Counted from the stretch's first letter, positions 33,257 to 42,108 are shown. The stretch: DNA of 60,536 bases from Neobacillus terrae (GCF_011393025.1 NZ_JAAOEO010000025.1:1-60536), one strand, 5' to 3'. Notes: generated by a model from the sequence alone, not told the origin. Translations and numbers: made by a program.

Positions 33257-34444
33257 ATGGGAAAAGCTAAATTCGACCGTTCTAAGCCCCATGTTAACAT
33301 CGGTACAATTGGTCACGTTGACCACGGTAAAACAACTTTAACAGCTGCAATCACTTCTGTTCTTGCAAAGACAGGTAAAGCAGAAGCTCGTGCATATGAT
33401 CAAATTGACGGAGCTCCAGAGGAAAGAGAGCGTGGTATCACAATCTCAACTGCACACGTTGAGTACGAAACTGATGCACGTCACTATGCACACGTTGACT
33501 GCCCAGGACACGCTGACTATGTTAAGAACATGATCACAGGTGCTGCACAAATGGACGGCGGTATCCTAGTTGTTTCTGCAACTGACGGCCCAATGCCACA
33601 AACTCGTGAGCACATTCTTCTTTCTCGTCAAGTAGGTGTACCTTACCTTGTAGTATTCATGAACAAGTGTGACATGGTTGACGACGAAGAACTTCTTGAA
33701 TTAGTTGAAATGGAAATTCGTGACCTTCTTACTGAGTATGAGTTCCCTGGCGATGACATTCCTGTTATCAAAGGTTCTGCTCTTAAAGCTCTTGAAGGCG
33801 AAGCTGCTTGGGAAGAAAAGATCTATGAACTAATGGATGCTGTTGACAGCTATATCCCAACTCCAACACGTGACACTGAAAAGCCATTCATGATGCCAGT
33901 TGAGGACGTTTTCTCAATCACTGGTCGTGGAACAGTTGCTACAGGACGTGTTGAGCGTGGACAAGTTAAAGTTGGTGACGTTGTTGAAATCGTAGGTTTC
34001 ACTGAAGAGCCAAAATCTACAACTGTAACAGGTGTAGAAATGTTCCGTAAGCTTCTTGACTTTGCTGAAGCTGGTGACAACATTGGTGCCCTTCTTCGTG
34101 GTGTAGCACGTGAAGAAATCGAGCGCGGCCAGGTATTGGCTAAGCCGAAATCAATCACTCCACACACAAAGTTCAAAGCTGAAGTTTATGTTCTTTCAAA
34201 AGAAGAAGGTGGACGTCATACTCCATTCTTCACAAACTATCGTCCGCAATTCTATTTCCGTACTTCTGATATTACAGGTATCTGTAATCTTCCTGAAGGC
34301 GTTGAAATGGTTATGCCTGGCGACAACATCGAAATGACTGTTGAGCTTATCGCACCTGTTGCGATTGAAGAAGGAACAAAGTTCTCTATCCGTGAAGGCG
34401 GCCGTACAGTAGGCGCTGGCGTGGTAGCAACAATCACTGAATAA
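33257..34444 (+). CDS. tuf: Elongation factor Tu
   Basis: The 395-residue GTPase delivers aminoacyl-tRNA to the A site. Visible motifs are the P-loop GHVDHGKT (19-26), DCPGHADY and NKCD. Domains II and III follow with normal length. The very strong AAAGGAGGA site fits its high expression. It appears to be the only tuf copy in the window; a strong terminator follows. Confidence 0.98.
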   Translation: MGKAKFDRSKPHVNIGTIGHVDHGKTTLTAAITSVLAKTGKAEARAYDQIDGAPEERERGITISTAHVEYETDARHYAHVDCPGHADYVKNMITGAAQMDGGILVVSATDGPMPQTREHILLSRQVGVPYLVVFMNKCDMVDDEELLELVEMEIRDLLTEYEFPGDDIPVIKGSALKALEGEAAWEEKIYELMDAVDSYIPTPTRDTEKPFMMPVEDVFSITGRGTVATGRVERGQVKVGDVVEIVGFTEEPKSTTVTGVEMFRKLLDFAEAGDNIGALLRGVAREEIERGQVLAKPKSITPHTKFKAEVYVLSKEEGGRHTPFFTNYRPQFYFRTSDITGICNLPEGVEMVMPGDNIEMTVELIAPVAIEEGTKFSIREGGRTVGAGVVATITE

Positions 34445-34458
34445 TAATTGTAACTATT

Positions 34459-34492
34459 AAAAACAGGCGGGTGACGATCCGCCTGTTTTTTT
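34459..34492 (+). terminator. Terminator of the str operon
   Basis: AAACAGGCGG (34461-34470) pairs with CCGCCTGTTT (34479-34488), followed by seven T. Confidence 0.94.
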
Positions 34493-34920
34493 GTTGTTTT
34501 GAGATAAAAAACTTATCCTTAGGTTTTTGTACAGTTTAATTCACAGAAAAATGTTCTCTCCGTAGTAATAGCATAAGTGTATCCAGTATTTTTGGTAAGG
34601 CAGTTGCATGTTAATAAAATTTTTTTCAAAATGAATTCTAAATATCCAGTTTAGAGAGAGTAAGTAGAAAATCTTTAAAACATAATTTGATACTTCATGT
34701 TTTTCTAGATATATATTGTTTCGCATTGATTAAAACCAAAGTGCGGCAGGTTCTACATAGAGAAGTAAAATCGTGTTTCTTCTATATAATACATATTTTA
34801 AAACAGATTCTACCTAAGCGAGTGGTTATTTCTGGAGCTGCAGAAAATGCCTTGAAAAGTATGATGTTAGCCGTTATAATAATAAAAGTGTGTGAAGCAT
34901 AAAAAAAAACAAAAACAGTG
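34493..34920. other. Gene-free AT-rich stretch between tuf and the S10 operon
   Basis: No credible gene, RNA gene or repeat is visible. The longest open frame (71 codons on the forward strand) lacks a ribosome binding site and any recognisable motif. In B. subtilis the ybaC gene lies in this interval; nothing like it remains here. Confidence 0.6.
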
Positions 34921-34949
34921 TTGCGTTTGGTTTATGTTTTATGTATAAT
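34921..34949 (+). promoter_or_regulatory. Promoter of the S10 operon
   Basis: TTGCGT (34921-34926), 17 bases, TATAAT (34944-34949). It is followed by a ~130-base leader before rpsJ and likely drives the S10-spc-alpha run. Confidence 0.78.
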
Positions 34950-34992
34950 AGACAATGTTGGTCTTTGACTGCGATGAAGTGGAAGGTTGCTG

Positions 34993-35025
34993 ACACACCC
35001 GGCCGCTTTGCCATGGCGAGTGTGT
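34993..35025 (+). promoter_or_regulatory. Structured leader of the S10 operon
   Basis: ACACAC (34993-34998) pairs with GTGTGT (35020-35025), enclosing CCGGCCGC and a GCCATGGC palindrome. The block sits in the untranslated leader between promoter and rpsJ. I recall a similar sequence before rpsJ in B. subtilis. The regulator, if any, is not shown. Confidence 0.5.
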
Positions 35026-35083
35026 GGGAAATTTTCACGGAGAAAATGTCTATTTTAAAAATAGGCGAAAAGGAGGGAAAATA

Positions 35084-35392
35084 ATGGCAAAACAAAAAAT
35101 TCGTATTCGTTTAAAGGCGTATGATCACAGGATTCTTGATCAATCTGCAGAGAAAATTGTGGAAACAGCAAAACGTTCTGGTGCAGCGGTGTCTGGTCCG
35201 ATACCTCTTCCAACAGAAAAGACGATTTACACAATTCTGCGTGCGGTTCATAAGTACAAAGATTCTCGTGAACAGTTTGAAATGCGTACTCACAAGCGTC
35301 TAATCGACATCATCAATCCAACGCCACAAACAGTCGATTCGTTAATGCGTTTAGACTTACCGTCAGGCGTCGACATTGAAATTAAACTTTAA
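35084..35392 (+). CDS. rpsJ: 30S ribosomal protein S10
   Basis: The 102-residue protein begins MAKQKIRIRLKAYDHR as is typical. It is part of the 30S head and also, with NusB, joins antitermination complexes on rRNA transcripts. ATG 35084 is set by the AAGGAGGGAAA site; an in-frame start at 35024 lies in the leader hairpin. It is first in the long S10-spc-alpha array. Confidence 0.97.
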   Translation: MAKQKIRIRLKAYDHRILDQSAEKIVETAKRSGAAVSGPIPLPTEKTIYTILRAVHKYKDSREQFEMRTHKRLIDIINPTPQTVDSLMRLDLPSGVDIEIKL

Positions 35393-35425
35393 TAGATATT
35401 TTATAAATTATAGGAGGTGTGACTA

Positions 35426-36052
35426 ATGACCAAAGGAATCTTAGGAAGAAAGATTGGTATGACTCAAGTATTTGCTGAAAATGGTGACTTAATTCCGGTA
35501 ACTGTAGTTGAGGCTGCATCTAACGTAGTTCTTCAAAAGAAAACTATTGAGAACGATGGTTATGAAGCAATCCAACTTGGTTTTGAAGACAAGCGTGAAA
35601 AGCTTTCAAATAAACCTGAAAAAGGCCATGTTGCAAAGGCGAATACTGCTCCTAAGCGCTTCGTTCGCGAATTACGCGAAGTTGAATTAGCTGGGTATGA
35701 AGTTGGTCAGGAAGTCAAAGTTGATATTTTCGCAGCAGGCGATGTAATTGATGTAACAGGAATTTCAAAGGGTAAAGGTTTCCAAGGCTCTATCAAGCGC
35801 CACGGACAATCACGCGGCCCAATGGCTCACGGTTCCCGTTATCACCGTCGTCCTGGTTCAATGGGACCTGTTGCTCCAAACCGCGTATTCAAAGGCAAAG
35901 CATTGCCAGGACGTATGGGTGGAGAACAAGTAACAGTACAAAACCTTGAGATCGTTAGAGTTGACGCAGAACGTAACTTGCTTCTGATCAAAGGAAATGT
36001 TCCAGGTGCGAGAAAAGCATTATTAAAAATTAAAAGTGCGGTTAAAGCATAA
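35426..36052 (+). CDS. rplC: 50S ribosomal protein L3
   Basis: The 208-residue protein reaches the peptidyl transferase centre with its central extension, including the HGQSRGPMAHGSRYHRRPG segment. It is an early assembly protein of the 50S subunit. Length and composition are normal. An AGGAGGTG site precedes the ATG, 33 bases after rpsJ. Confidence 0.98.
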   Translation: MTKGILGRKIGMTQVFAENGDLIPVTVVEAASNVVLQKKTIENDGYEAIQLGFEDKREKLSNKPEKGHVAKANTAPKRFVRELREVELAGYEVGQEVKVDIFAAGDVIDVTGISKGKGFQGSIKRHGQSRGPMAHGSRYHRRPGSMGPVAPNRVFKGKALPGRMGGEQVTVQNLEIVRVDAERNLLLIKGNVPGARKALLKIKSAVKA

Positions 36053-36081
36053 TTAATTTATAAGAAAGGAGGAACAAAGGA

Positions 36082-36705
36082 ATGCCTAAAGTAGCATTAT
36101 TTAACCAAACTGGTTCACAGGTTGGTGAAATCGAACTTAACGATTCTGTATTCGGCATTGCGCCTAACCAACACGTATTATTCGAAGCGATTGTTATGCA
36201 AAGAGCTTCATTACGTCAAGGTACACATAAAGTAAAAACTCGTTCTGAAGTTGCCGGCGGTGGACGTAAGCCGTGGCGCCAAAAAGGTACTGGACGTGCG
36301 CGTCAAGGTTCTATCCGTTCTCCACAATGGCGCGGAGGTGGAACTGTATTCGGTCCTGTTCCACGCAGCTACAGCTATAAACTACCTAAGAAGGTACGTC
36401 GTCTAGCTATCAAATCTGCACTTTCTTCAAAAGTTCTTGAAGAAAACGTTCTAGTATTAGAAAGCCTTGCTTTCGATGCTCCAAAAACAAAAGAATTCAA
36501 AACAGTATTAGCAGGTCTTTCTGTTGATAGAAAAGCTCTTGTTGTAACTGCTGACCTTGATGAAAATGTAGCTTTATCAGCTCGTAACATTCCTGGTATA
36601 ACAGTAGTAACAGCTAACAGCATTAATGTTTTGGATGTTGTTAACCATGACAAGCTGATCATTACTAAAGCAGCGGTTGAAAAAGTAGAGGAGGTGCTTG
36701 CATAA
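36082..36705 (+). CDS. rplD: 50S ribosomal protein L4
   Basis: The 207-residue protein has a long loop (about 45-100, with KTRSEVAGGGRKPWRQKGTG) that lines the exit tunnel, where macrolide resistance changes occur; no insertion or obvious change is seen. In E. coli, L4 represses the S10 operon; this is not established for Bacillus. Its TAA overlaps the rplW ATG by one base, which suggests coupling. Confidence 0.98.
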   Translation: MPKVALFNQTGSQVGEIELNDSVFGIAPNQHVLFEAIVMQRASLRQGTHKVKTRSEVAGGGRKPWRQKGTGRARQGSIRSPQWRGGGTVFGPVPRSYSYKLPKKVRRLAIKSALSSKVLEENVLVLESLAFDAPKTKEFKTVLAGLSVDRKALVVTADLDENVALSARNIPGITVVTANSINVLDVVNHDKLIITKAAVEKVEEVLA

Positions 36706-36989
36706 TGGATGCACGCGATATCATTAAGCGCCCCGTTATCACTGAACGTTCTACTGACCTAATGGCTGAAAGAAAATATACTTTTGAAGTTGATGTAAGA
36801 GCTAATAAAACTCAAGTTAAAGATGCCGTTCAAGAAATCTTCGGTGTTAATGTTGAGAAAGTTAACATCATGAACTACAAAGGTAAATTCAAGCGTATGG
36901 GAAAATTCGGTGGTTACACAAACAAACGTCGTAAAGCTGTTGTTAAATTAACTTCAGACAGCAAAGAAATCGAATTTTTTGAAGCATAA
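36705..36989 (+). CDS. rplW: 50S ribosomal protein L23
   Basis: The 94-residue protein lies at the tunnel exit and is a docking point for trigger factor and the signal recognition particle. The DIIKRPVITERS start and the NYKGKFKRMGKFGGYTNKRRK basic loop are typical. Its ATG overlaps the rplD stop (ATAATG), with GAGGAGGTG inside the end of rplD as binding site. Confidence 0.98.
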   Translation: MDARDIIKRPVITERSTDLMAERKYTFEVDVRANKTQVKDAVQEIFGVNVEKVNIMNYKGKFKRMGKFGGYTNKRRKAVVKLTSDSKEIEFFEA

Positions 36990-37018
36990 GAACCTAACAA
37001 GAAGAGGAGGGAATAAAA

Positions 37019-37849
37019 ATGGCGATTAAAAAGTACAAACCTACCTCCAATGGTCGTCGTGGAATGACAGTTTCTGATTTCGCTGAAATCACAACTAGCA
37101 CTCCGGAAAAATCTCTACTAGCTCCGCTAAAGAGAAAAGGCGGCCGTAATAATCAAGGTAAGTTAACTGTTCGTCATCAAGGTGGCGGCCATAAGCGTCA
37201 ATATCGTATTATCGACTTTAAGCGCGATAAAGATGGCATTCCAGGACGCGTTGCCACTATCGAATACGATCCAAACCGTTCTGCAAATATCGCACTAATC
37301 AATTATGTGGATGGAGAAAAGCGTTACATTCTTGCTCCAAAGAACTTGGAAGTAGGAATGCAAGTAACAGCTGGTCCTGAAGCAGACATCAAGGTTGGTA
37401 ATGCTCTTCCACTGGCTAATATCCCAGTTGGTACAGTTGTTCACAACATTGAATTAAAGCCTGGCAAAGGCGGACAATTAGTTCGTTCAGCTGGTACATC
37501 TGCTCAAGTTCTTGGTAAAGAGGGCAAATACGTACTTGTACGTTTAAACTCTGGAGAAGTTCGTATGATTCTTGCAACTTGCCGTGCATCTATCGGTCAA
37601 GTAGGTAATGAACAACATGAACTTATCAACATCGGTAAAGCCGGACGTTCACGCTGGTTAGGCAAACGCCCAACTGTCCGTGGATCTGTTATGAACCCTA
37701 ATGATCACCCACACGGTGGTGGTGAAGGTCGCGCTCCTATCGGTCGTAAATCTCCAATGTCTCCATGGGGCAAACCAACACTTGGTTATAAAACTCGTAA
37801 GAAGAAAAATAAGTCCGATAAGTTTATCGTACGTCGCCGTAAAAAATAA
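37019..37849 (+). CDS. rplB: 50S ribosomal protein L2
   Basis: The 276-residue protein is a primary 23S rRNA binder near the peptidyl transferase centre and the inter-subunit bridge B7b. The conserved MNPNDHPHGGGEGR stretch, which includes the histidine important for activity, is present near 225-240. An AAGAGGAGGG site precedes the ATG. Confidence 0.98.
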   Translation: MAIKKYKPTSNGRRGMTVSDFAEITTSTPEKSLLAPLKRKGGRNNQGKLTVRHQGGGHKRQYRIIDFKRDKDGIPGRVATIEYDPNRSANIALINYVDGEKRYILAPKNLEVGMQVTAGPEADIKVGNALPLANIPVGTVVHNIELKPGKGGQLVRSAGTSAQVLGKEGKYVLVRLNSGEVRMILATCRASIGQVGNEQHELINIGKAGRSRWLGKRPTVRGSVMNPNDHPHGGGEGRAPIGRKSPMSPWGKPTLGYKTRKKKNKSDKFIVRRRKK

Positions 37850-37909
37850 CGGGATTGACCTACGGTTCCAAAAACGAGCCGTAGAACAATCACGAAGGGA
37901 GGTTCAATC

Positions 37910-38188
37910 ATGGGTCGCAGTTTGAAAAAAGGACCTTTTGTTGATGAGCATTTAATCACAAAGATCGAAAAGTTAAATGAAACTGAAGGCAAGCAAGTTG
38001 TTAAAACTTGGTCACGCCGTTCTACGATCTTCCCACAATTCATTGGCCACACAATTGCAGTGTATGACGGACGTAAACACGTTCCAGTATACGTGACTGA
38101 AGACATGGTAGGCCACAAGCTTGGAGAATTTGCTCCAACTCGTGCTTATAAAGGCCATGGAAATGATGACAAGAAAACAAGACGTTAA
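37910..38188 (+). CDS. rpsS: 30S ribosomal protein S19
   Basis: The 92-residue protein forms a complex with S13 in the 30S head and binds 16S rRNA. The MGRSLKKGPFVDEHL start and GHKLGEFAPTR motif are typical. AAGGGAGG lies before the ATG, 60 bases after rplB; that gap contains a CCTACGG/CCGTAGAAC-like inverted repeat but no terminator. Confidence 0.98.
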   Translation: MGRSLKKGPFVDEHLITKIEKLNETEGKQVVKTWSRRSTIFPQFIGHTIAVYDGRKHVPVYVTEDMVGHKLGEFAPTRAYKGHGNDDKKTRR

Positions 38189-38206
38189 TGAGAGGAGGGC
38201 ATCTTC

Positions 38207-38548
38207 ATGCAAGCTAAAGCTGTTGCAAGAACAGTTCGTATTGCTCCTCGTAAAGCTCGTTTGGTAATAGATCTAATTCGAGGTAAGCAAGTTGGTGAAG
38301 CGGTAGCGATTCTTAACCTGACTCCTAAAGCAGCTTCTCCAATCGTTGAGAAAGTATTGAAATCCGCTATGGCTAATGCCGAGCATAATTATGAAATGGA
38401 CGTTAATAGCTTAGTCGTTACTGAAGCTTTCGTCGACGAAGGACCAACTTTAAAACGTTTCCGTCCTCGTGCAATGGGCCGTGCGAGCGCTATTAACAAA
38501 CGCACAAGCCATATTACAATCGTTGTATCAGAAAAGAAGGAGGGATAA
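38207..38548 (+). CDS. rplV: 50S ribosomal protein L22
   Basis: The 113-residue protein has a beta-hairpin (about 80-100, RFRPRAMGRASAINKRTSH) that lines the exit tunnel and interacts with arrest peptides and macrolides. No deletions in the hairpin are apparent. GAGAGGAGGG precedes the ATG and rpsC follows after 3 bases. Confidence 0.98.
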   Translation: MQAKAVARTVRIAPRKARLVIDLIRGKQVGEAVAILNLTPKAASPIVEKVLKSAMANAEHNYEMDVNSLVVTEAFVDEGPTLKRFRPRAMGRASAINKRTSHITIVVSEKKEG

Positions 38549-38551
38549 TCA

Positions 38552-39208
38552 GTGGGTCAAAAAGTAAATCCGGTCGGTCTGCGCGTCGGCATTATCCGTG
38601 ACTGGGAATCCAAGTGGTACGCAGGCAAAGACTATGCTGATCTTTTACACGAAGACATTAAAGTTCGTGAATACATTACAAAACGTTTAAAAGACGCTTC
38701 TGTTTCTAAAGTAGAAATCGAGCGCGCTGCTAACCGTTTGAATGTTACTGTACACACTGCGAAGCCTGGTATGGTTATCGGTAAGGGCGGAACTGAAGTT
38801 GAAGCTCTTCGTAAAGCGTTAAACCAGCTTACTGGCAAACGTGTTCATATCAACATTCTTGAAATCAAAAAAGCAGATATCGATGCAAAATTGGTTGCTG
38901 AAAATATCGCTCGTCAATTAGAGAACCGTGTATCTTTCCGTCGTGCTCAAAAGCAAGTTATCCAACGTGCTATGCGTGCGGGAGCTAAAGGTATTAAAAC
39001 AATGGTATCTGGTCGCTTAGGCGGAGCTGATATCGCTCGTTCTGAACACTATAGCGAAGGAACAGTTCCACTTCATACTCTTCGCGCTGATATTGACTAT
39101 GCAACAGCTGAAGCTGACACTACTTATGGTAAGCTTGGCGTAAAAGTATGGATCTATCGTGGGGAAGTCCTTCCAACTAAGAAGAAAACTGCGGAAGGAG
39201 GCAAATAA
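38552..39208 (+). CDS. rpsC: 30S ribosomal protein S3
   Basis: The 218-residue protein has a KH domain with the GMVIGKGG loop and a C-terminal S3 domain. With S4 and S5 it frames the mRNA entry channel and contributes to mRNA unwinding. The start is GTG, set by AAGGAGGGA at the end of rplV. Confidence 0.98.
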   Translation: MGQKVNPVGLRVGIIRDWESKWYAGKDYADLLHEDIKVREYITKRLKDASVSKVEIERAANRLNVTVHTAKPGMVIGKGGTEVEALRKALNQLTGKRVHINILEIKKADIDAKLVAENIARQLENRVSFRRAQKQVIQRAMRAGAKGIKTMVSGRLGGADIARSEHYSEGTVPLHTLRADIDYATAEADTTYGKLGVKVWIYRGEVLPTKKKTAEGGK

Positions 39209-39209
39209 T

Positions 39210-39644
39210 ATGTTATTGCCTAAACGCGTAAAATATCGCCGTCAGCACCGTGGGAAAATGCGTGGATTCACAAAAGGCGGCGCTGAAGTAACTTTCGGTG
39301 AATTTGGTCTTCAAGCAACTGAAGCTTCTTGGATCACAAACCGTCAAATCGAAGCTGCCCGTATTGCGATGACTCGTTACATGAAACGTGGCGGTAAAGT
39401 TTGGATCAAAATATTCCCTCATAAACCTTACACTGCTAAACCTCTAGAGGTACGTATGGGTTCCGGTAAAGGGGCGCCAGAAGGCTGGGTAGCGGTTGTA
39501 AAACCTGGTAAGGTTATGTTTGAAATTGCGGGCGTTTCTGAAGAAGTCGCACGTGAAGCTCTTCGTCTTGCAATGCACAAACTTCCTATTAAGTGTAAGT
39601 TTGTAAAACGAGAAGAAATTGGTGGTGAATCAAATGAAAGCTAA
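39210..39644 (+). CDS. rplP: 50S ribosomal protein L16
   Basis: The 144-residue protein begins MLLPKRVKYRRQHRG and stabilises the A-site region of the 50S subunit. ATG 39210 follows GGAAGGAGGC and lies 1 base after the rpsC stop. An in-frame start at 39159 inside rpsC is rejected. It overlaps rpmC by 11 bases. Confidence 0.97.
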   Translation: MLLPKRVKYRRQHRGKMRGFTKGGAEVTFGEFGLQATEASWITNRQIEAARIAMTRYMKRGGKVWIKIFPHKPYTAKPLEVRMGSGKGAPEGWVAVVKPGKVMFEIAGVSEEVAREALRLAMHKLPIKCKFVKREEIGGESNES

Positions 39645-39834
39645 TGAACTTCGTGACTTAACCACTGCTGAAATTGAACAAAAAGTAAAATCATTAAAAG
39701 AAGAGCTATTCAACCTTCGCTTTCAATTGGCGACTGGACAACTTGAAAATACAGCTCGTATCCGTGAAGTACGTAAATCTATTGCTCGTATGAAAACTGT
39801 AGTTCGTGAAAGAGAAATCGGCTTTAACAAGTAA
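39634..39834 (+). CDS. rpmC: 50S ribosomal protein L29
   Basis: The 66-residue protein is two long helices (MKANELRDLTTAEIEQKV..., ending REREIGFNK) near the tunnel exit beside L23. ATG 39634 overlaps the rplP end by 11 bases with GGTGGTGA as a weak binding site, so translation is probably coupled to rplP. An in-frame start at 39619 would only add MVVNQ and is less likely. Confidence 0.96.
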   Translation: MKANELRDLTTAEIEQKVKSLKEELFNLRFQLATGQLENTARIREVRKSIARMKTVVREREIGFNK

Positions 39835-39855
39835 TAATCGAGAGGAGGTTCACAC

Positions 39856-40119
39856 ATGAGTGAACGTAACCAGCGCAAAGTTTACACTGGACGCGTTGTT
39901 TCTGACAAAATGGATAAAACAGTAACCGTTCTTGTAGAAACATACAAAAAGCATCCTCTTTATGGTAAACGCGTTAAGTACTCTAAAAAGTTTAAGGCTC
40001 ATGACGAGCAAAACCAAGCAAAAGTTGGCGACATCGTACGCATCATGGAGACTCGCCCACTTTCAGCTACAAAACGTTTCCGTCTTGTAGATGTAGTAGA
40101 AAAAGCAGTTATCATTTAA
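39856..40119 (+). CDS. rpsQ: 30S ribosomal protein S17
   Basis: The 87-residue OB-fold protein binds the 5' domain of 16S rRNA early in assembly. The VVSDKMDKTVTVLVE and HPLYGKRVKYSKKF segments are characteristic. A GAGAGGAGGT site precedes the ATG, 21 bases after rpmC. Confidence 0.98.
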   Translation: MSERNQRKVYTGRVVSDKMDKTVTVLVETYKKHPLYGKRVKYSKKFKAHDEQNQAKVGDIVRIMETRPLSATKRFRLVDVVEKAVII

Positions 40120-40158
40120 TTGTTCGGATAAGCTTCAATCCGAAGGGAGGTTACACGC

Positions 40159-40527
40159 ATGATTCAACAAGAAACACGTTTAAAAGTTGCTGACAATTCT
40201 GGTGCACGTGAAGTACTTACAATTAAAGTTCTTGGTGGCTCTGGCCGCAAGTTTGCTAATATTGGCGATGTGATCGTTTGTACAGTGAAACAAGCAACAC
40301 CAGGAGGCGTTGTTAAAAAAGGCGACGTTGTTAAAGCGGTTGTTGTTCGTACAAAAACAGGTGCCCGCCGTACTGATGGTTCCTATATTAAATTCGACGA
40401 AAACGCATGTGTAATTATCCGTGATGATAAGAGCCCACGTGGAACTCGTATCTTCGGACCAGTTGCACGCGAACTTCGCGAAAACAACTTTATGAAAATC
40501 GTTTCTTTAGCTCCAGAAGTAATATAA
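40159..40527 (+). CDS. rplN: 50S ribosomal protein L14
   Basis: The 122-residue protein begins MIQQETRLKVADNSGAR, a near-invariant start. It lies at the subunit interface with L19 and is the contact for the silencing factor RsfS. AAGGGAGGT precedes the ATG. It opens the classical spc gene set. Confidence 0.98.
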   Translation: MIQQETRLKVADNSGAREVLTIKVLGGSGRKFANIGDVIVCTVKQATPGGVVKKGDVVKAVVVRTKTGARRTDGSYIKFDENACVIIRDDKSPRGTRIFGPVARELRENNFMKIVSLAPEVI

Positions 40528-40563
40528 TTATAAATTCAAATGCCTTTAAGGAGGTGCGCACAG

Positions 40564-40872
40564 ATGCATGTAAAAAAAGGTGACAAAGTAATGGTCATCT
40601 CTGGTAAGGATAAAGGCAAAACAGGAACAATCCTTGCAGCCTATCCAAAACAAAGCCGTGTATTAGTAGAAGGTGTGAATATCGTTAAGAAACATTCCAA
40701 ACCTTCACAGACTAATCCACAAGGCGGAATTAACAGCCAGGAAGCACCTATTCATGTATCAAACGTTATGCCTATCGATCCAAAGACTGGAACGCCAACT
40801 CGTGTAGGCTCTAAGACGGTTGATGGCAAAAAAGTACGCGTAGCAAAATCCGGTGAAGTTTTAGATAAATAG
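40564..40872 (+). CDS. rplX: 50S ribosomal protein L24
   Basis: The 102-residue protein has an N-terminal KOW motif (VKKGDKVMVISGKDKGKTG) and starts assembly of the 50S by binding the 5' end of 23S rRNA. ATG 40564 is placed by AAGGAGGTG; an in-frame start at 40540 lies before that site and is rejected. Confidence 0.97.
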   Translation: MHVKKGDKVMVISGKDKGKTGTILAAYPKQSRVLVEGVNIVKKHSKPSQTNPQGGINSQEAPIHVSNVMPIDPKTGTPTRVGSKTVDGKKVRVAKSGEVLDK

Positions 40873-40897
40873 TTCATAGCAGAAGGGAGGTAAAATG

Positions 40898-41437
40898 ATG
40901 AACCGCCTTAAAGAAAAGTACGTAAGTGAAATTACTCCTGCTCTTATGAGCAAATTCAACTATAAATCAGTAATGGAAGTTCCCAAGATTGAGAAAATCG
41001 TTATCAACATGGGTGTTGGTGACGCAGTAGCAAACGCAAAGGCTCTAGACAACGCTGTAGAAGAGCTTACAACAATTACAGGACAGAAACCTGTAGTTAC
41101 ACGCGCTAAAAAGTCCATCGCTGGATTCCGTCTTCGTGAAGGTATGCCAATCGGTGCGAAAGTTACTCTTCGTGGTGAGCGCATGTACCAATTCCTTGAT
41201 AAATTGGTATCCGTATCATTGCCACGTGTACGTGACTTCCGAGGTGTTTCTAAAAAAGCATTTGACGGCCGCGGAAACTACACTTTAGGTGTAAAAGAAC
41301 AATTGATCTTCCCTGAAATTGATTACGATAAAGTAAGCAAAGTTCGTGGAATGGATATTGTTATCGTTACAACTGCAAATACCGATGAAGAAGCTCGTGA
41401 ACTTCTTACACAAGTCGGTATGCCTTTCCAAAAGTAA
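40898..41437 (+). CDS. rplE: 50S ribosomal protein L5
   Basis: The 179-residue protein binds 5S rRNA in the central protuberance and contacts P-site tRNA. Two adjacent ATGs open the frame; I chose the second (40898), 7 bases after GGGAGG, giving MNRLKEKY as in B. subtilis. The C-terminal TANTDEEARELLTQVGMPFQK is typical. Confidence 0.97.
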   Translation: MNRLKEKYVSEITPALMSKFNYKSVMEVPKIEKIVINMGVGDAVANAKALDNAVEELTTITGQKPVVTRAKKSIAGFRLREGMPIGAKVTLRGERMYQFLDKLVSVSLPRVRDFRGVSKKAFDGRGNYTLGVKEQLIFPEIDYDKVSKVRGMDIVIVTTANTDEEARELLTQVGMPFQK

Positions 41438-41463
41438 TTGCTAAATAGAATGGAGGCGAAATC

Positions 41464-41649
41464 GTGGCTAAAAAGTCGATGATTGCGAAGCAAAAACGCA
41501 CACCTAAATTCCCGGTTCAAGAGTACACTCGTTGCGAACGTTGCGGACGTCCACACTCTGTATACCGTAAATTTAAGCTTTGCCGTATTTGTTTCCGTGA
41601 ATTAGCATACAAAGGACAAATTCCTGGTGTGAAGAAAGCTAGCTGGTAA
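41464..41649 (+). CDS. rpsN: 30S ribosomal protein S14, zinc-binding type
   Basis: The 61-residue protein has the zinc ligands C24, C27, C40 and C43, marking the short zinc form. A zinc-free paralogue used in zinc starvation in Bacillus would be elsewhere. The start is GTG with a TGGAGGCGA site, 26 bases after rplE. Confidence 0.97.
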   Translation: MAKKSMIAKQKRTPKFPVQEYTRCERCGRPHSVYRKFKLCRICFRELAYKGQIPGVKKASW

Positions 41650-41678
41650 AACCCAATTCTGGGAAGGAGGTAAAAATA

Positions 41679-42077
41679 ATGGTCATGACAGATCCGATTG
41701 CAGATATGCTTACTCGCATTCGAAATGCGAACATGGTTCGTCACGAAAAGTTAGAAGTGCCTGCTTCTAACATCAAAAAACAGATCGCTGAAATTCTAAA
41801 GCGTGAAGGTTTTGTACGTGATGTTGAATATATCGAGGACAACAAACAAGGTATTATCCGTATCTTCTTAAAATACGGTGCGAATAACGAGCGTGTTATC
41901 ACTGGTTTAAAACGTATCAGCAAGCCAGGGCTACGTGTATATGCTAAATCAACTGAAGTACCTCGCGTACTTAACGGTTTGGGTATTGCACTTGTTTCAA
42001 CATCAACTGGTGTTGTAACTGACAAAGAAGCTCGTGCAAAGCAAATTGGCGGAGAAGTATTAGCATACGTTTGGTAA
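41679..42077 (+). CDS. rpsH: 30S ribosomal protein S8
   Basis: The 132-residue protein begins MVMTDPIADMLTRIRNA, typical for Bacillus. It binds the central domain of 16S rRNA, and in E. coli represses the spc operon. The C-terminal STSTGVVTDKEAR stretch is conserved. GGAAGGAGGT precedes the first ATG; the second ATG (41685) is an alternative but the longer form matches relatives. Confidence 0.98.
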   Translation: MVMTDPIADMLTRIRNANMVRHEKLEVPASNIKKQIAEILKREGFVRDVEYIEDNKQGIIRIFLKYGANNERVITGLKRISKPGLRVYAKSTEVPRVLNGLGIALVSTSTGVVTDKEARAKQIGGEVLAYVW

Positions 42078-42108
42078 TAGAGTTTCTGAATGAATGGAGG
42101 TGCACTAA

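Noticed and set aside
34687..34902. 71-codon forward open frame between tuf and rpsJ
   Set aside because: No binding site or recognisable motif in low-complexity AT-rich sequence.
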